This document shows positions 1-8,302 of a DNA stretch of 15,000 nt, piece after piece. Below the pieces are notes generated by a model. The model searched no databases. It saw only the letters and a program-made list of their open reading frames with translations, and had not been told where the DNA came from. Both the position numbers and the translations under genes were made by a program. Position 1 is the stretch's first letter. Every line of letters starts with the position of its first letter. The stretch spans positions 41,703,638 to 41,718,637 of the forward strand of contig CM060328.1 of NCBI GenBank assembly GCA_030674155.1, in the 5' to 3' direction. The stretch is from Stramonita haemastoma (Eukaryota; Mollusca; Gastropoda; Neogastropoda; Muricidae).

Positions 1-101
1 AGAGACACACAGAGAGAGAGAGTGAGAGAGAGAGAGTGAGAAAGAGAGAGTGAGAAAGAGAGACAGAGACAGAGAGACAGAGACAGAGACAGAGAGAGAG
101 G
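1..101. repeat. Imperfect (GA)n microsatellite at window edge
   Basis: Purine-rich tract of GA dinucleotides broken by regularly spaced TGAGA, AAAGA and ACAGAG units. It runs off the left edge, so its full length is unknown. The interruptions suggest an old array that has accumulated substitutions. No gene is visible here. Confidence 0.9.
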
Positions 102-202
102 GGTGCGACCAAAAAGACGATTAGAACCAAAAATAAAATATAGATGCTCTAATTTCAGTAGATTTGAGATGAATGTGAATTGACACACACACATGCACAT
201 AC

Positions 203-351
203 CTTCATCTCTGCAATTTTAAGTTTTTAAAAGGTATTTTCTGAGTCCTACGAATTCAAGAAAACTCCAACCTGACAAACATCTTCAGACTACACACCAC
301 CACTTCTACCACCACCACCACCACCACAACGACAACAACAACAAAAACAAA
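203..351. repeat. Tandem duplication of ~153 bp, copy 1
   Basis: This segment matches the next one (355-499) at many points in the same order: TCTCTGCA, TTTAAG, AGGTATT, GAATTCA, the string TCCAACCTG, CAGACA/CAAACATCTTCAGA, then (CCA)n and a terminal ACAACAACAACAAAAACAA. Anchor points are offset by about 153 bp. The copies differ by many substitutions and small indels, so the duplication is old. Both end in the same CCA/CAA simple repeat, which may have driven it by slippage or unequal exchange. No coding potential is seen. Confidence 0.75.
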
Positions 352-354
352 GCG

Positions 355-496
355 CCTCTGTCTCTGCAGTTTAAGTTCGAACAGGTATTCTTGCAATCTT
401 TTGAATTCATGGAAATTCCAACCTGGCAGACACCTTCAGATCAACCACAAGCACCAACTCCATCACCACTTCCACCACCACAACAACAACAAAAAC

Positions 497-499
<3 letters not shown>
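355..499. repeat. Tandem duplication of ~153 bp, copy 2
   Basis: Second copy of the unit at 203-351. Its (CAA)n end runs straight into the (CA)n array that starts at about 497. An open frame through here gives a poly-TH, poly-LS protein and is rejected as coding because it is microsatellite from about residue 30 onward. Confidence 0.75.
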
Positions 500-579
<80 letters not shown>

Positions 580-588
580 CACTATCTC

Positions 589-619
<31 letters not shown>

Positions 620-692
620 TTCTCTCTCTCTCCATCATCCTCGAAACAAAAGAATTTGCCTTGCCTTGCCTTGCCTTGCCTTGCCTTGCCTT

Positions 693-758
<66 letters not shown>
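497..758. repeat. Compound microsatellite (CA)n-(CTGT)n-(CT)n-(TTGCC)n-(CT)n
   Basis: Five simple-repeat arrays in succession: (CA)n at 497-582 with one CCA interruption and a CG; (CTGT)n at about 588-615; a short (CT)n to about 632; a 23-bp unique spacer; a pentanucleotide array of nearly eight TTGCC units at 656-694; then (CT)n to 758. The TTGCC units show no mismatch, which suggests recent expansion. Confidence 0.95.
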
Positions 759-759
<1 letters not shown>

Positions 760-760
<1 letters not shown>

Positions 761-2870
761 GCTTTTCAAATATGACACAAATTAATGTCTCTCAGTGATC
801 AGCTTGTTCATTCAGATCACCCTTTCAACCAATCTCTGCTTGCCCATTTACTCTTGGGGTACAATACAGTTACCCTCTGGGTACATTCTCATCATGCACC
901 AGTTCTTAATGCAGCCTGGACTGGGTATCTGTGTAGAGTATACCTGGTAGAGCGATAGACAAGCGTTGAAAAGAAGTCTAGCCTACAGCTCCGTTCCCCA
1001 TAGTCATACCGCATACACAAGACTACAGTGGCCTTCTCACCACCGGTGTTAATGTGTTGTCGCTCTGATGACTTCTATCACTCCCTAAAGAGTCACTTGG
1101 GCACAGCAATTGAAACGTTCAGTAGTCTATCTTGAGCAAGTTGAATACAGCTAGCTGAACCCATTCTTCTCTGCTTTGGTAGTAAGGAATACGTCTGTTT
1201 TCGATGTGTAACCTAAGAAGATAGATTTGGTCTGCTTCGTTTTTTTGATTTGACCTCTCCTCTCAGTCCTTTGGTATCATTATCGGCTAAATCATGATAA
1301 GTGATAATAAATGAGTGTTGACATTGCACAGTACCCAAATGCAACTGCCAGCAATGTATGAATGTCTGTTGTGTTACTGCAACAACACAGCCTCTTGGCT
1401 GAATTAACCAAAAGTTGAATAAACAATGCGACATAGGGAAACATATACAGCTTATGAGGAACGTCGACGTCAAAGTACAGCTTATTGAAGCTCCACCACA
1501 CATAAATCAATACTTACGTTTACAGAGACGAGTAGCTAAACTACTTATTTTAATTAAGAAACCTTGTGGAAACTGTTTAAGGGAAGGTCTGGTTTTCTTT
1601 GAACTTTCAAAGGCTGGCAATGCCGTGCATTTCATTACTTCCACCCTTTGTGACAGGCAGGTTGTATATGTGGAAAAAAAACAACTATCGAACTTTCAGA
1701 AAATGTTTTACTGGACACATATCTTAAAGAAGAATATTTTGCTTTCCTGCATATGTGGTATAAAATGATTATGGACTATACTTGATACATTAACGCCTTC
1801 ATGGAAAATAAAGAAGTAAAACAAAAGATGAAACAAACAAACAAAACCCCCGAAAAACTCTAAAAGATAAATTGAGCAGAAAAGGAGATAACCCATTGCT
1901 GTTCACTTTCCCAATAGTTCCAACAGCCCTGTAAAAAAAAAAAATGACGATCGTCATGACAATGACGGGAAGAGTAGCAGAGTTTGCCGTTTTTGAAAAG
2001 TTCCATGCTCAGAATCTCGACACCCTCCATACATGATTGCCGGAATGGAAATATCCCAAGTAAATCTCTACCTGGTCTCTGTGTGTGTTTGCTTGTTCGT
2101 ATCACTTCGTGTCTCATTCTTGTCTGCACATTTGCATTAATTCTGCTTTTATTGAACTTGACTGTGATTATCTTTCATAGGAAAACTAAAAGAAATTCAT
2201 TCTAACCCCAGCTCGCACTGTGAACAATCCCACTGTCGACAGATTTCACAGTCATCCAAAGAGACGATCGTATCTGAAACACACCGGTAATGTGCGTGCT
2301 TTTAAAGCTTTTTTTTACCACCACTCTACTGGCTCTTATCGGGTTTTATTACCCAGACCCAGCGGTCAACCACTCCAGAACATGGGGACCCCTGTTATTC
2401 AATTCATTCTGTGCTCTGTACTATACTGAGCTCAGCAGACCAGAAGCCAGCCAGGGCTGTCAGACACGTTAGTCACCTCACTGAAAATTAACACGCGCAT
2501 GTTAAGCTGATCAGTGGCTAATATTTTTTATTGGTTACGAACCGGAGACAAACCGTAACCCCTCTGAATGGTGTTCTTGGTTCACAATCCTTGACTCAAA
2601 GCAATGGGTTTGAGGTTTCCTAGCACGGTTCAGGCCTATTAATTAGCATACATCTTTTTAGCTAAGTCCATCATACCAGAGATAAATACAGGGGAAAAGT
2701 ATACTTTAGCAGAGCATGTTTCATGTAAATAGACAGGCCACTGTAGAGCTGACTATCATCCTACAGCATTCAAAGTCAAGATTTTTTTTTTTTAACCATA
2801 AATTCGCAATCTCTCAGGAAAATTAAACAGTTGGAGGAGATGGTGGAGCAAAGTTTCCATCAAGGCTGGG
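760..2870. other. Unique-looking AT-rich DNA, no supported gene
   Basis: No ORF here looks like a conserved exon. The longest frame, 1415-1768 on the plus strand, begins only at a TTG and has no recognisable motif. Short features seen are a 14-bp perfect palindrome at 1944-1957 and a hairpin at 2533-2560 with 7-bp GGTTACG/CGTAACC arms and a 14-nt loop. The rest is probably intergenic or intronic. Confidence 0.6.
1944..1957. other. 14-bp perfect palindrome, TGACG half-sites
   Basis: ATGACGATCGTCAT reads the same on both strands. It contains two inverted TGACG half-sites separated by 2 bp, and a further TGACG lies about 5 bp downstream (around 1962-1968). TGACG is the half-site of CREB/ATF-type bZIP proteins, but their usual full site, TGACGTCA, has no AT spacer. 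It follows an A-run. Function is unproven and chance is a fair alternative. Confidence 0.3.
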
Positions 2871-2875
2871 AACAG

Positions 2876-2906
2876 TATAAATGCGGCCATAAGGCACTAA
2901 GTCCAG
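2876..2906 (+). promoter_or_regulatory. Possible TATA core promoter
   Basis: TATAAATG at 2876-2883 sits in a GC-rich setting (AACAG before, CGGCC after), and a possible initiator (TCCAGAC) lies about 27-30 bp downstream near 2903-2906, the usual TATA-to-start distance. Downstream there is no early ATG. A pyrimidine tract ending in CAG at 3000 looks like a 3' splice site, which would fit a short untranslated first exon or a nearby intron border. The frame after 3001 gives only a short hydrophobic peptide stopping at 3117, so no gene can be assigned. TATA-like strings are common in AT-rich DNA. Confidence 0.25.
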
Positions 2907-3000
2907 ACTGTTGACAGCAAGACAGAGGTCTGGAGCCACAAGGACTACAGCACACAGCAGGCATAGCCCATTTCTCTTTCATTGTGTCTTTTCTTCCCAG

Positions 3001-3372
3001 CTCCTGACTGTCATTAGATCTACCCTTTTTCGCATGATCACGTCAGCAAGTTCATGTGGTTTTTTTGCTGTTGTTATTAAGTTTCTTTTTCGCGTTTGTT
3101 ATTTTCTTCCTTTTTAAAAAAAATTAATTCCTGCTGTTCTACCTTGATTTGCTAATGTACATTGGCACGTTCTCTAAAAAAAACAATGCACTTATATCCC
3201 CAAAAGACTCAGATGCGTACAAAATATGGACTTCTTTAAGAAAGATAAAAACACCATCACTAAACAAAGCTCCATAGGTTCGAAAGATATTTCCGAGTAG
3301 CTGGGATGACCCTAGTAATTTTTTACATAAAAAATGAACAATAGGGTTTCTGTAAAATCATTTTAAGCAGAC
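3001..3372. other. AT-rich non-coding stretch
   Basis: T-rich then A-rich DNA with no repeat structure or plausible exon. The short open frame ending at 3117 encodes a Phe/Val-rich peptide that follows the T-rich composition. Confidence 0.5.
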
Positions 3373-3377
3373 TGTAA

Positions 3378-3409
3378 CCCCCCCCCAAAAAAAAAAAAAA
3401 AAAAAAAAA
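3378..3409. repeat. C9/A23 homopolymer junction
   Basis: A run of about nine C is followed directly by about 23 A. A poly-A this long could be the 3' end of a retroposed sequence on the plus strand, but the 200 bp upstream show no recognisable element and no target-site duplication was found. Homopolymer lengths in assemblies are also error-prone. Confidence 0.85.
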
Positions 3410-3744
3410 TTGAATAGAAAAATGAGCTGAAAATAAATATAGATAAATGAATAAGGAATCTATGTTCTTAAAATGCTGAAACACACACTGACATACAATG
3501 GAACGGTATGTGACCAGTCAGAGCTGTGTAAATCACACACTTCCACTCAGCTATACAAGGGCAACAGCCCATCGGTCGGTTCACGACCCGTTCAGAGGAA
3601 AGCCACAGCTATCCATGAAAAGCCAGCACAATGCAAATGTTCTGACAGTTAGTGTGGAGAAAAGCCTAGCAGACCCTGGTCGTTTTTGTTGTTGTTTTTT
3701 AAATACCATCTGGGAAATATTTGTGGTCTCTGTCTCTCTCGCAG

Positions 3745-3789
<45 letters not shown>

Positions 3790-3826
3790 TGTGTGTGTGT
3801 GTGCGCGCGCGCATAAAAGCTTTATA

Positions 3827-3901
<75 letters not shown>
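3745..3901. repeat. Compound (GT)n-(GC)n-(TA)n-(GT)n microsatellite
   Basis: From 3745 to 3815 purines and pyrimidines alternate without a break (GCGCAC, (GT)n, one GTAT, (GT)n, (GC)5, ATA), about 71 bp. A short AAAGCTT spacer follows, then (TA)n at about 3823-3865 and (GT)n at 3868-3901. Alternating GT/GC can adopt left-handed Z-DNA and (TA)n can extrude as a cruciform. Open frames here encode only poly-CV, poly-YI or poly-HT. Confidence 0.95.
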
Positions 3902-3903
<2 letters not shown>

Positions 3904-4360
3904 AACTATACTACTTACACAATGAAAAAATGGAACCTAAGGACCAACGCGCATGATCTGTATTATTTTGCATACGACCCTACGCCTCTTGGGAATGACG
4001 CCAAAGCAATTGACACTTAAAGAGTAGCAATTACGTTCTGTACTTTTATGAGACTAGTCCCTACACTGATAATACATAATTCACATTCAACACTTTTCTG
4101 CCAATGGGCAGTGGCAAGATGATGTCACGCAAGGTAAACGCTTTTTCTGAAGATAGGTAGATTGCGTTACGTTCCTACTGGTAGCGTATCTTTTTGTCTA
4201 AGGCGGAACTCAATGACGTGTGTTCCCACCATACGTCATGTGACGAAATGACATGCACAGAAAGTATTTTTTCCATCAGCCTGTGAACGTAGCGCTACAT
4301 ACATTGGGAACCCTTTCTGCTTTGAATCACTGTGTAATTCAGTACTAGACTACTCCACAG
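3902..4360. other. Non-coding stretch with scattered TGACG/CGTCA half-sites
   Basis: No gene is visible. TGACG or CGTCA half-sites, or close variants, occur around 3995, 4123, 4214, 4235 and 4241, with CGTCATGTGACG the tightest pair. The clustering may be chance. The stretch ends where the SINE begins. Confidence 0.4.
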
Positions 4361-4710
4361 GTGGTCTAGAGGTAACGGACCTGCCTAAAGAGTAGTCCGG
4401 GTTTCATCCCCGATTGTGCCTGGAACTTTTCCTCCGCATCCACTAGACCGTGAATGGTGGTCTGGGTGCTAGTCTTTCGAATGAGACGATGACGATAAAC
4501 TTGTCCTGTGCACTTAACGATAAACTTGTCTTGTGTCTGTAGAAATAAAGCTTCTCTGATGATAGGGCAACAAATGCACATGCACACAGGTAAAGAAAAA
4601 CAAAGGCGGCGTTGCTCTTGTGGCGATGGGCTCTCTCCAGGGAGACTATCGGAGTTTCATGCAGAAAAAAAATCAGCTGTGGCTTTTTAAAAAAAAAAAA
4701 GAAGAAGAAG
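4361..4710 (+). mobile_element. tRNA-derived SINE, nearly full length, degraded
   Basis: The 5' end carries a tRNA-like pol III promoter: an A-box-like GGTCTAGAGGTAACGG (about 4363-4378) and, about 30 nt on, a B-box-like GGTTTCATCCC (4400-4410). A body follows with GTCTTTCGAATGAGACGAT (about 4472-4490), then a tail containing CTCTCTCCAGGGAGA and TTTCATGCAG, ending in an A-run and (GAA)n at about 4690-4710. From memory, the order tRNA head, CTTTCGGATGAGACGATAAAC-type core and GAATTTCACACAGAGAAATCTG-type tail matches a SINE family common in gastropods; no search was done. It is mutated relative to that expectation and holds an internal 25-bp duplication. A target-site duplication could not be resolved. 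It has no coding capacity and would rely on a LINE for movement. Confidence 0.75.
4492..4535 (+). repeat. Internal 25-bp-period duplication inside the SINE
   Basis: ACGATAAACTTGTCCTGTG at 4492-4510 recurs at 4517-4535 with one mismatch (19 bp, 18 identical). It may be a change private to this copy or the mark of a subfamily. Confidence 0.85.
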
Positions 4711-4978
4711 GTGGTACAAAGGTGTCTGGCAAGCTGTTTGCTTCATCTCACCATCGTTGAGACTTAAAACAAGAGAAAAGCCAGTGCAAAAAAAAGATGC
4801 TGTCACCAACATGGTTTGCTATGGACAGACAATACGGCCCTGAGAAAATCTGTCCGGCAAACAGTACACTCCACGACAGGATGTCACAATCGCCGTATTA
4901 TGATTGACAAAGGAACAGTAACAATTCTAGACGGTCCAGATAGCAGCAACAAGATGACATACGAACACTTGACAAGAC
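4711..4978. other. Short unexplained stretch with one open frame
   Basis: A plus frame stays open to the stop at 4996-4998, covering about 60 residues from a TTG at 4816, with mixed rather than repetitive composition. No domain, start context or clear splice sites support it, and its last residues fall in the 4979-5140 duplication. It is left unannotated as a gene. Confidence 0.35.
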
Positions 4979-5140
4979 TTTGCAGCCAGCGCTCATAGAC
5001 TGGAAATATGAGGCGCCCATAATTTTTCATAGCCCGTAAGCAAAAACGAGATCGCATGTCGCAGCCTAGCCGCCTTGTTGGGAGAAAAGTATGGCACGTG
5101 CGCTATTTTTCATCACCCATAGGCTGCAAACACTCACCTC
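4979..5140. repeat. Diverged tandem duplication, period ~80-87 bp
   Basis: Two copies share ordered anchors: GCAGCC (4982 and 5061), a GGAAATATG/GGAGAAAAGTATGG stretch, and GCGC followed by TATTTTTCAT/TAATTTTTCAT, a CCCGTAAGC/CCCATAGGCTGC segment and CAAAAAC/CAAACAC (5013-5045 and 5100-5131). The offset drifts from 79 to 87 bp, so indels have accumulated. No element ends are visible. Confidence 0.5.
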
Positions 5141-5390
5141 GGAGAGAGTTACGGTCATTTGAAAGGTGGGGATAGGATATGCCACGACTGTAGTGGCAAA
5201 AGGAAAAGCAGGAGGAAATAAACTACGTGTGGATCTATTTAAGAATTAGAAACACAGAAAAAAAAATCGTTACATACAGATGACGTGTTCTTGCACTGAT
5301 GACCCCGCAAATGGATGTTGCTACTATTTTTTTATGCATGGACATATTTTTGCAAAACTGCATCACGCATGACTTTATCTGGTGACCATT
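5141..5390. other. AT-rich non-coding stretch
   Basis: No ORF, repeat or RNA structure stands out. Confidence 0.5.
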
Positions 5391-5500
5391 TCACTGTTTT
5401 GTTTTCCCCTTTTGCCCTAGACACCCACCTTCTCACCACTAGCAATTCGAAGATTTGAACCCGTTCCAGATTCTGTTACATTAGTCTATGCTAACATATC
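5391..5500 (-). mobile_element. Possible tRNA-derived SINE head, relic
   Basis: On the minus strand a B-box-like GGGTTCAAATC (plus 5452-5462) lies about 20 nt downstream of an A-box-like TAGCATAGACTA (plus 5482-5493). This spacing roughly fits a tRNA-derived pol III promoter. Further downstream comes GGTGAGAAGGTGGGTG, reminiscent of the post-head region of gastropod SINEs. No body, tail or target-site duplication was found, so it is either a 3'-truncated relic or a chance match. Confidence 0.3.
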
Positions 5501-5861
5501 TTTTTTTTCCACTTGGGGAGGGGGGATTACAAAAAAGTATGCATATAATTTCGACAGATTATTTGCACTGGTAAGGGTTTGTATGCCATGGGGCTTTTTT
5601 GTGGTCATTTTTCGAAAGCGTACATCGCAAAAATGCATACACTCTACAGGTTTCGTCCCCACTGCCTTTTTTCTTTGGTTTTGTTACTGTCTTTTTTTGT
5701 TTTGTTTTAATATTTTTTTTCTGTTGTTGTGGATCTGTAATTTCTACATGTATAATTTTACTCTTTAATAGTTCTCACCAACTTTATATATGGGTTTTGT
5801 TGGGGGGGTTGTTGTCATGAACCCGCCTCCACTCCTTTTCTCAGTTCTAAAACAAGTCACC
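5501..5861. other. T-rich non-coding stretch
   Basis: T- and GTT-rich DNA with a (G)6 at about 5518-5525 and a (G)7 near 5802-5808. Open frames give Phe/Cys-rich peptides that follow the base composition. No gene is supported. Confidence 0.5.
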
Positions 5862-6023
<162 letters not shown>

Positions 6024-6395
6024 AGTTGTTCTCCTTTTTTTCTAAAAATTAGTTTAATGAGGTTGATTTGTCAGAAACAAAAGTTGGTATGGAGCATCTC
6101 GCCACGGTACTTCTATTATTGTGACCCCTTTAGCTTTCTCCCCCCCCCCCCCTTCTTTTTCCCATTTTGTTTTAAATATTCTTACAACTTATCTATTTAA
6201 CCATAATTATCATCACATGATTTAATCAGTTAAAAAAACAAACACCAAATCCAGGCCTCTCCTAGAGATAATAAAACTAACAGATAATCAAAAAGATGAA
6301 TGCATGAAGGAACTAATCAATAAAGAACGGTACCTTTCCAACCTAGGTGCCTGTAATAGTCTTTGCAAATTCTAAAGCATATAGCTAGCTATTCT
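6024..6395. other. Non-coding stretch with a C13 run
   Basis: Contains a run of about 13 C at 6140-6152, AT-rich DNA and a 12-bp palindrome ATAGCTAGCTAT at 6381-6392. No gene is seen. Confidence 0.5.
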
Positions 6396-6420
6396 GTTGT
6401 TGTTGTTGTTGTTGTTGTTG
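6396..6420. repeat. (GTT)n microsatellite, about 8 units
   Basis: Uninterrupted GTT triplets followed by GGTTGGGCTTGG. Confidence 0.9.
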
Positions 6421-7198
6421 GTTGGGCTTGGAGAGAGAACATTTGTTAGTTTGGCCGGGTTTTTTAAGTCTGTCAGTTACGTCAATGTTTAACATTTTCT
6501 CTTTTTTTACCCCCACGATACAGTTCAACTTTTATGATGATGTGTTAGGTACCTTATAAGCCTATGCTCATACATATACCTCCACTAGAATGTTTCCCGT
6601 TATATGCGTCTATGACAAGGATAAAGTGTTGTCGAGTGCTTGTTTTTTTTTTTACTAAGACATTCTTTCTTCCTTCCGACAACTGTACCAGGGAGAAGGG
6701 GAAATAGGGTGGCTAAGATTAATCCATTTAAACTTTGGGGGAGAAATCAGGTGGAACATTTTATATTATCCTAAAACGAAGTACCAGAATACAATATTAG
6801 CCCATTGGGATAATAAACCAGTCATTTGTAGAACCAACTATTTGTAACAGACTTAGCCCAGCACCAAAAAAAAAGTGTTTATCTTACAATCCTGTAACTT
6901 TAAATGAAAAGTAACCGTGAGTCTGCTGCAATCAAATTACAGCAAAATAAGATTTTTTATCGTTGTAGGAGGGAGGTTGCTTTTTATAAGTTATCAAATG
7001 TGCATGACCATTGAATTTTTACTGAAGAAAAGAATTGTACCAAATTAAGAAGCGTTACTTTTAAGCACAGGAGATGATACTTTAAAAAGAGAAAAGAAAA
7101 GAAAACAAACCACAAGCAAGCAAACAAATGTTTGCTGTCGAAGAGACACCCTTCAAATTTTATTAAAATAAGAGCTGCCAAAATTTTCTTAAAGCATG
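6421..7198. other. AT-rich unique DNA, no supported gene
   Basis: No credible exon, RNA gene or transposon. The minus frame entering from the right (6984-7445) is dominated by the (CA)n array read as poly-CV. Repeated AAAGAAAAG units lie near 7085-7105. Confidence 0.55.
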
Positions 7199-7238
7199 CA
7201 TCCCCCCTCCCCCCGTACGCACACGCAAACTTGCACGC

Positions 7239-7240
7239 AG

Positions 7241-7321
<81 letters not shown>
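7239..7321. repeat. (CA)n microsatellite, about 40 units, uninterrupted
   Basis: A pure dinucleotide array preceded by a decayed shoulder (CGCACACGCAAACTTGCACGCAGG at about 7216-7240). Its length without any interruption implies it is young or highly mutable. Confidence 0.97.
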
Positions 7322-7322
<1 letters not shown>

Positions 7323-7356
7323 TGGAATTTCCCGGCTTCGTGACAGTTTCCATGTT

Positions 7357-7460
7357 TTAAAAAAAAAAACCCAACAAAACCAGCCAAATAAACCCAACAA
7401 CGAACAAACCCAGAAACAAGCCAAACCCAAAACAACAACAAACAAACGACAAAACGAAAG
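7357..7460. repeat. Cryptically simple A/C-rich, G-poor tract
   Basis: About 100 bp made almost only of A and C on the plus strand: a poly-A of about 10, then imperfect AAAC, CAAAC and AACAAC units. Together with the (CA)n array before it, this gives about 220 bp of nearly G-free strand. It looks like a decayed simple repeat. Confidence 0.7.
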
Positions 7461-7861
7461 GCATCAATTGATCAGTCCCACAATCACCATCACCAGCACA
7501 CCTAATACAATAAATTCCTGTAGCCCACATCAATACCACAAGCAGTCGCCACCACCAGGCAAAAATCATTACAGGCCATCAGGGGAAAAGAAATGCTTAG
7601 TCCACACCTGTTATTTATTTATTCATCTATCTATTCTTTTATATCATATACGGGTCATACAGAAAGATGGACCTTGCCGCTTCTATTCATGCATACACCT
7701 CAAAGAGGTGGATCCCGCAAAAGCTGTTGTTTTGTTAACGATTGTCACACTTATGGGACACTAGCCACACCAAAGTCATTAACAGAAGTGGTGTTTTTTT
7801 ATGAAAAAGACTATTTACGAAATTACTGCGCTGTGAATTAAACTTACTGTTTTGCACAGAG
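7461..7861. other. Non-coding stretch
   Basis: Imperfect CCA/ATC triplets near 7480-7560 and an ATTTATTTATTCATCTATCTATT string at about 7612-7635. No exon is supported: the plus frame 7132-7764 is simple repeat for most of its length. Confidence 0.5.
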
Positions 7862-7876
7862 TATGATGGTGTAAAA
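7862..7876. repeat. Target-site duplication of the minus-strand SINE, left copy
   Basis: TATGATGGTGTAAAA. It matches the right flank TATGATGTAAAA (8165-8176) except for three extra bases (GTG). Such a pair flanking an element with a promoter at one end and a simple tail at the other is typical of LINE-mediated insertion. Confidence 0.6.
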
Positions 7877-8164
7877 GGTAAAGGTATTCCCATAACCTAT
7901 TCGGCCGTTGCGAGGCGTCAGAGACCTCACCTTCTCTAGGGGCCAGCATCTTGAGGGCAGCGCCCATCTCCTCTCCCTCGCTGCTTTACCTTCCCTGACC
8001 CTAAAAAGGGCAGAACCCATTTACAGCAGGGTGACCTGGGGGACTGTACTGAAAGCCAAGGCACGCGCACCAACGGTCACCCATTCAGTTGGTAACCACG
8101 CTCAATGCTGCTTAACCTTAGCTGGGGGAAAGCGAGTGCTCCGACCACTGAGCCAACTTGTCCC
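7877..8164 (-). mobile_element. SINE with tRNA-like head and 5S-rRNA-like segment
   Basis: Read on the minus strand, the 288-bp element begins GGGACAAGTTGGCTCAGTGG, containing a good A-box (TGGCTCAGTGGTCGG) as in a tRNA. It continues GAGCACTCGCTTTCC, then GTTAAGCAGCATTGAGCG, GTGGTTA and ATGGGTGACCG, which follow the order and spacing of the internal control region of 5S rRNA (box A, intermediate element, box C) without gaps over about 45 nt. The body continues through GGGTTCTGCCCTTTTTAGGG, AGGGAGAGGAGATGGGCG and CCCTAGAGAAGGTGAGG, and it ends in imperfect CCTTTA units. From memory, related sequences are widespread in gastropods. Flanking target-site duplications are present. It is non-autonomous, and the plus frame at 7908-8174 is only its shadow. 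Confidence 0.75.
8073..8118 (-). ncRNA. 5S-rRNA-like internal promoter segment within the SINE
   Basis: Minus-strand GTTAAGCAGCATTGAGCG (plus 8100-8117) corresponds to the 5S box A, and ATGGGTGACCG (plus 8073-8083) to box C. By eye about 33 of 45 positions agree with a typical animal 5S sequence recalled from memory. It is not a complete 5S gene, since the flanking stem sequences are absent. Confidence 0.55.
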
Positions 8165-8176
8165 TATGATGTAAAA
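8165..8176. repeat. Target-site duplication of the minus-strand SINE, right copy
   Basis: TATGATGTAAAA directly abuts the tRNA-like end of the element and matches the left copy at 7862-7876. Confidence 0.6.
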
Positions 8177-8302
8177 TTGGATCAAATGTAAGAAAATTGA
8201 CTGTTGTTTAATTAAATAGTTTGATTTTTGTTACTGGCTGCTTGTTTGGTTACATTGATTATCATTTTTTATATTTATAAAGCTACTTGATAAGGATATA
8301 CA

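Noticed and set aside
391..798. 135-residue plus-strand frame, and its overlapping partner at 401-775
   Set aside because: Mostly poly-TH and poly-LS from the (CA)n and (CT)n arrays; open because of the repeat, not selection.
1415..1768. 117-residue plus-strand frame of mixed composition
   Set aside because: Begins at TTG, has no recognised motif, no clear splice sites, and its length is within what AT-rich random DNA gives over six frames and 15 kb.
3387..3409. Poly-A run as the tail of a processed pseudogene
   Set aside because: No exon-like sequence upstream, no polyadenylation signal at the right distance and no flanking duplication.
4816..4998. 60-residue plus-strand frame of mixed composition
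   Set aside because: TTG start, no family recognised, and its end falls in the diverged duplication.
7132..7764. 210-residue plus-strand frame, the longest in the window
   Set aside because: About half is (CA)n and A/C-rich simple sequence; no domain, and it starts at a non-ATG codon.
8073..8164. A functional tRNA or 5S rRNA gene
   Set aside because: Neither a full cloverleaf nor the terminal 5S stem is present; the promoter-like parts belong to a SINE with target-site duplications.
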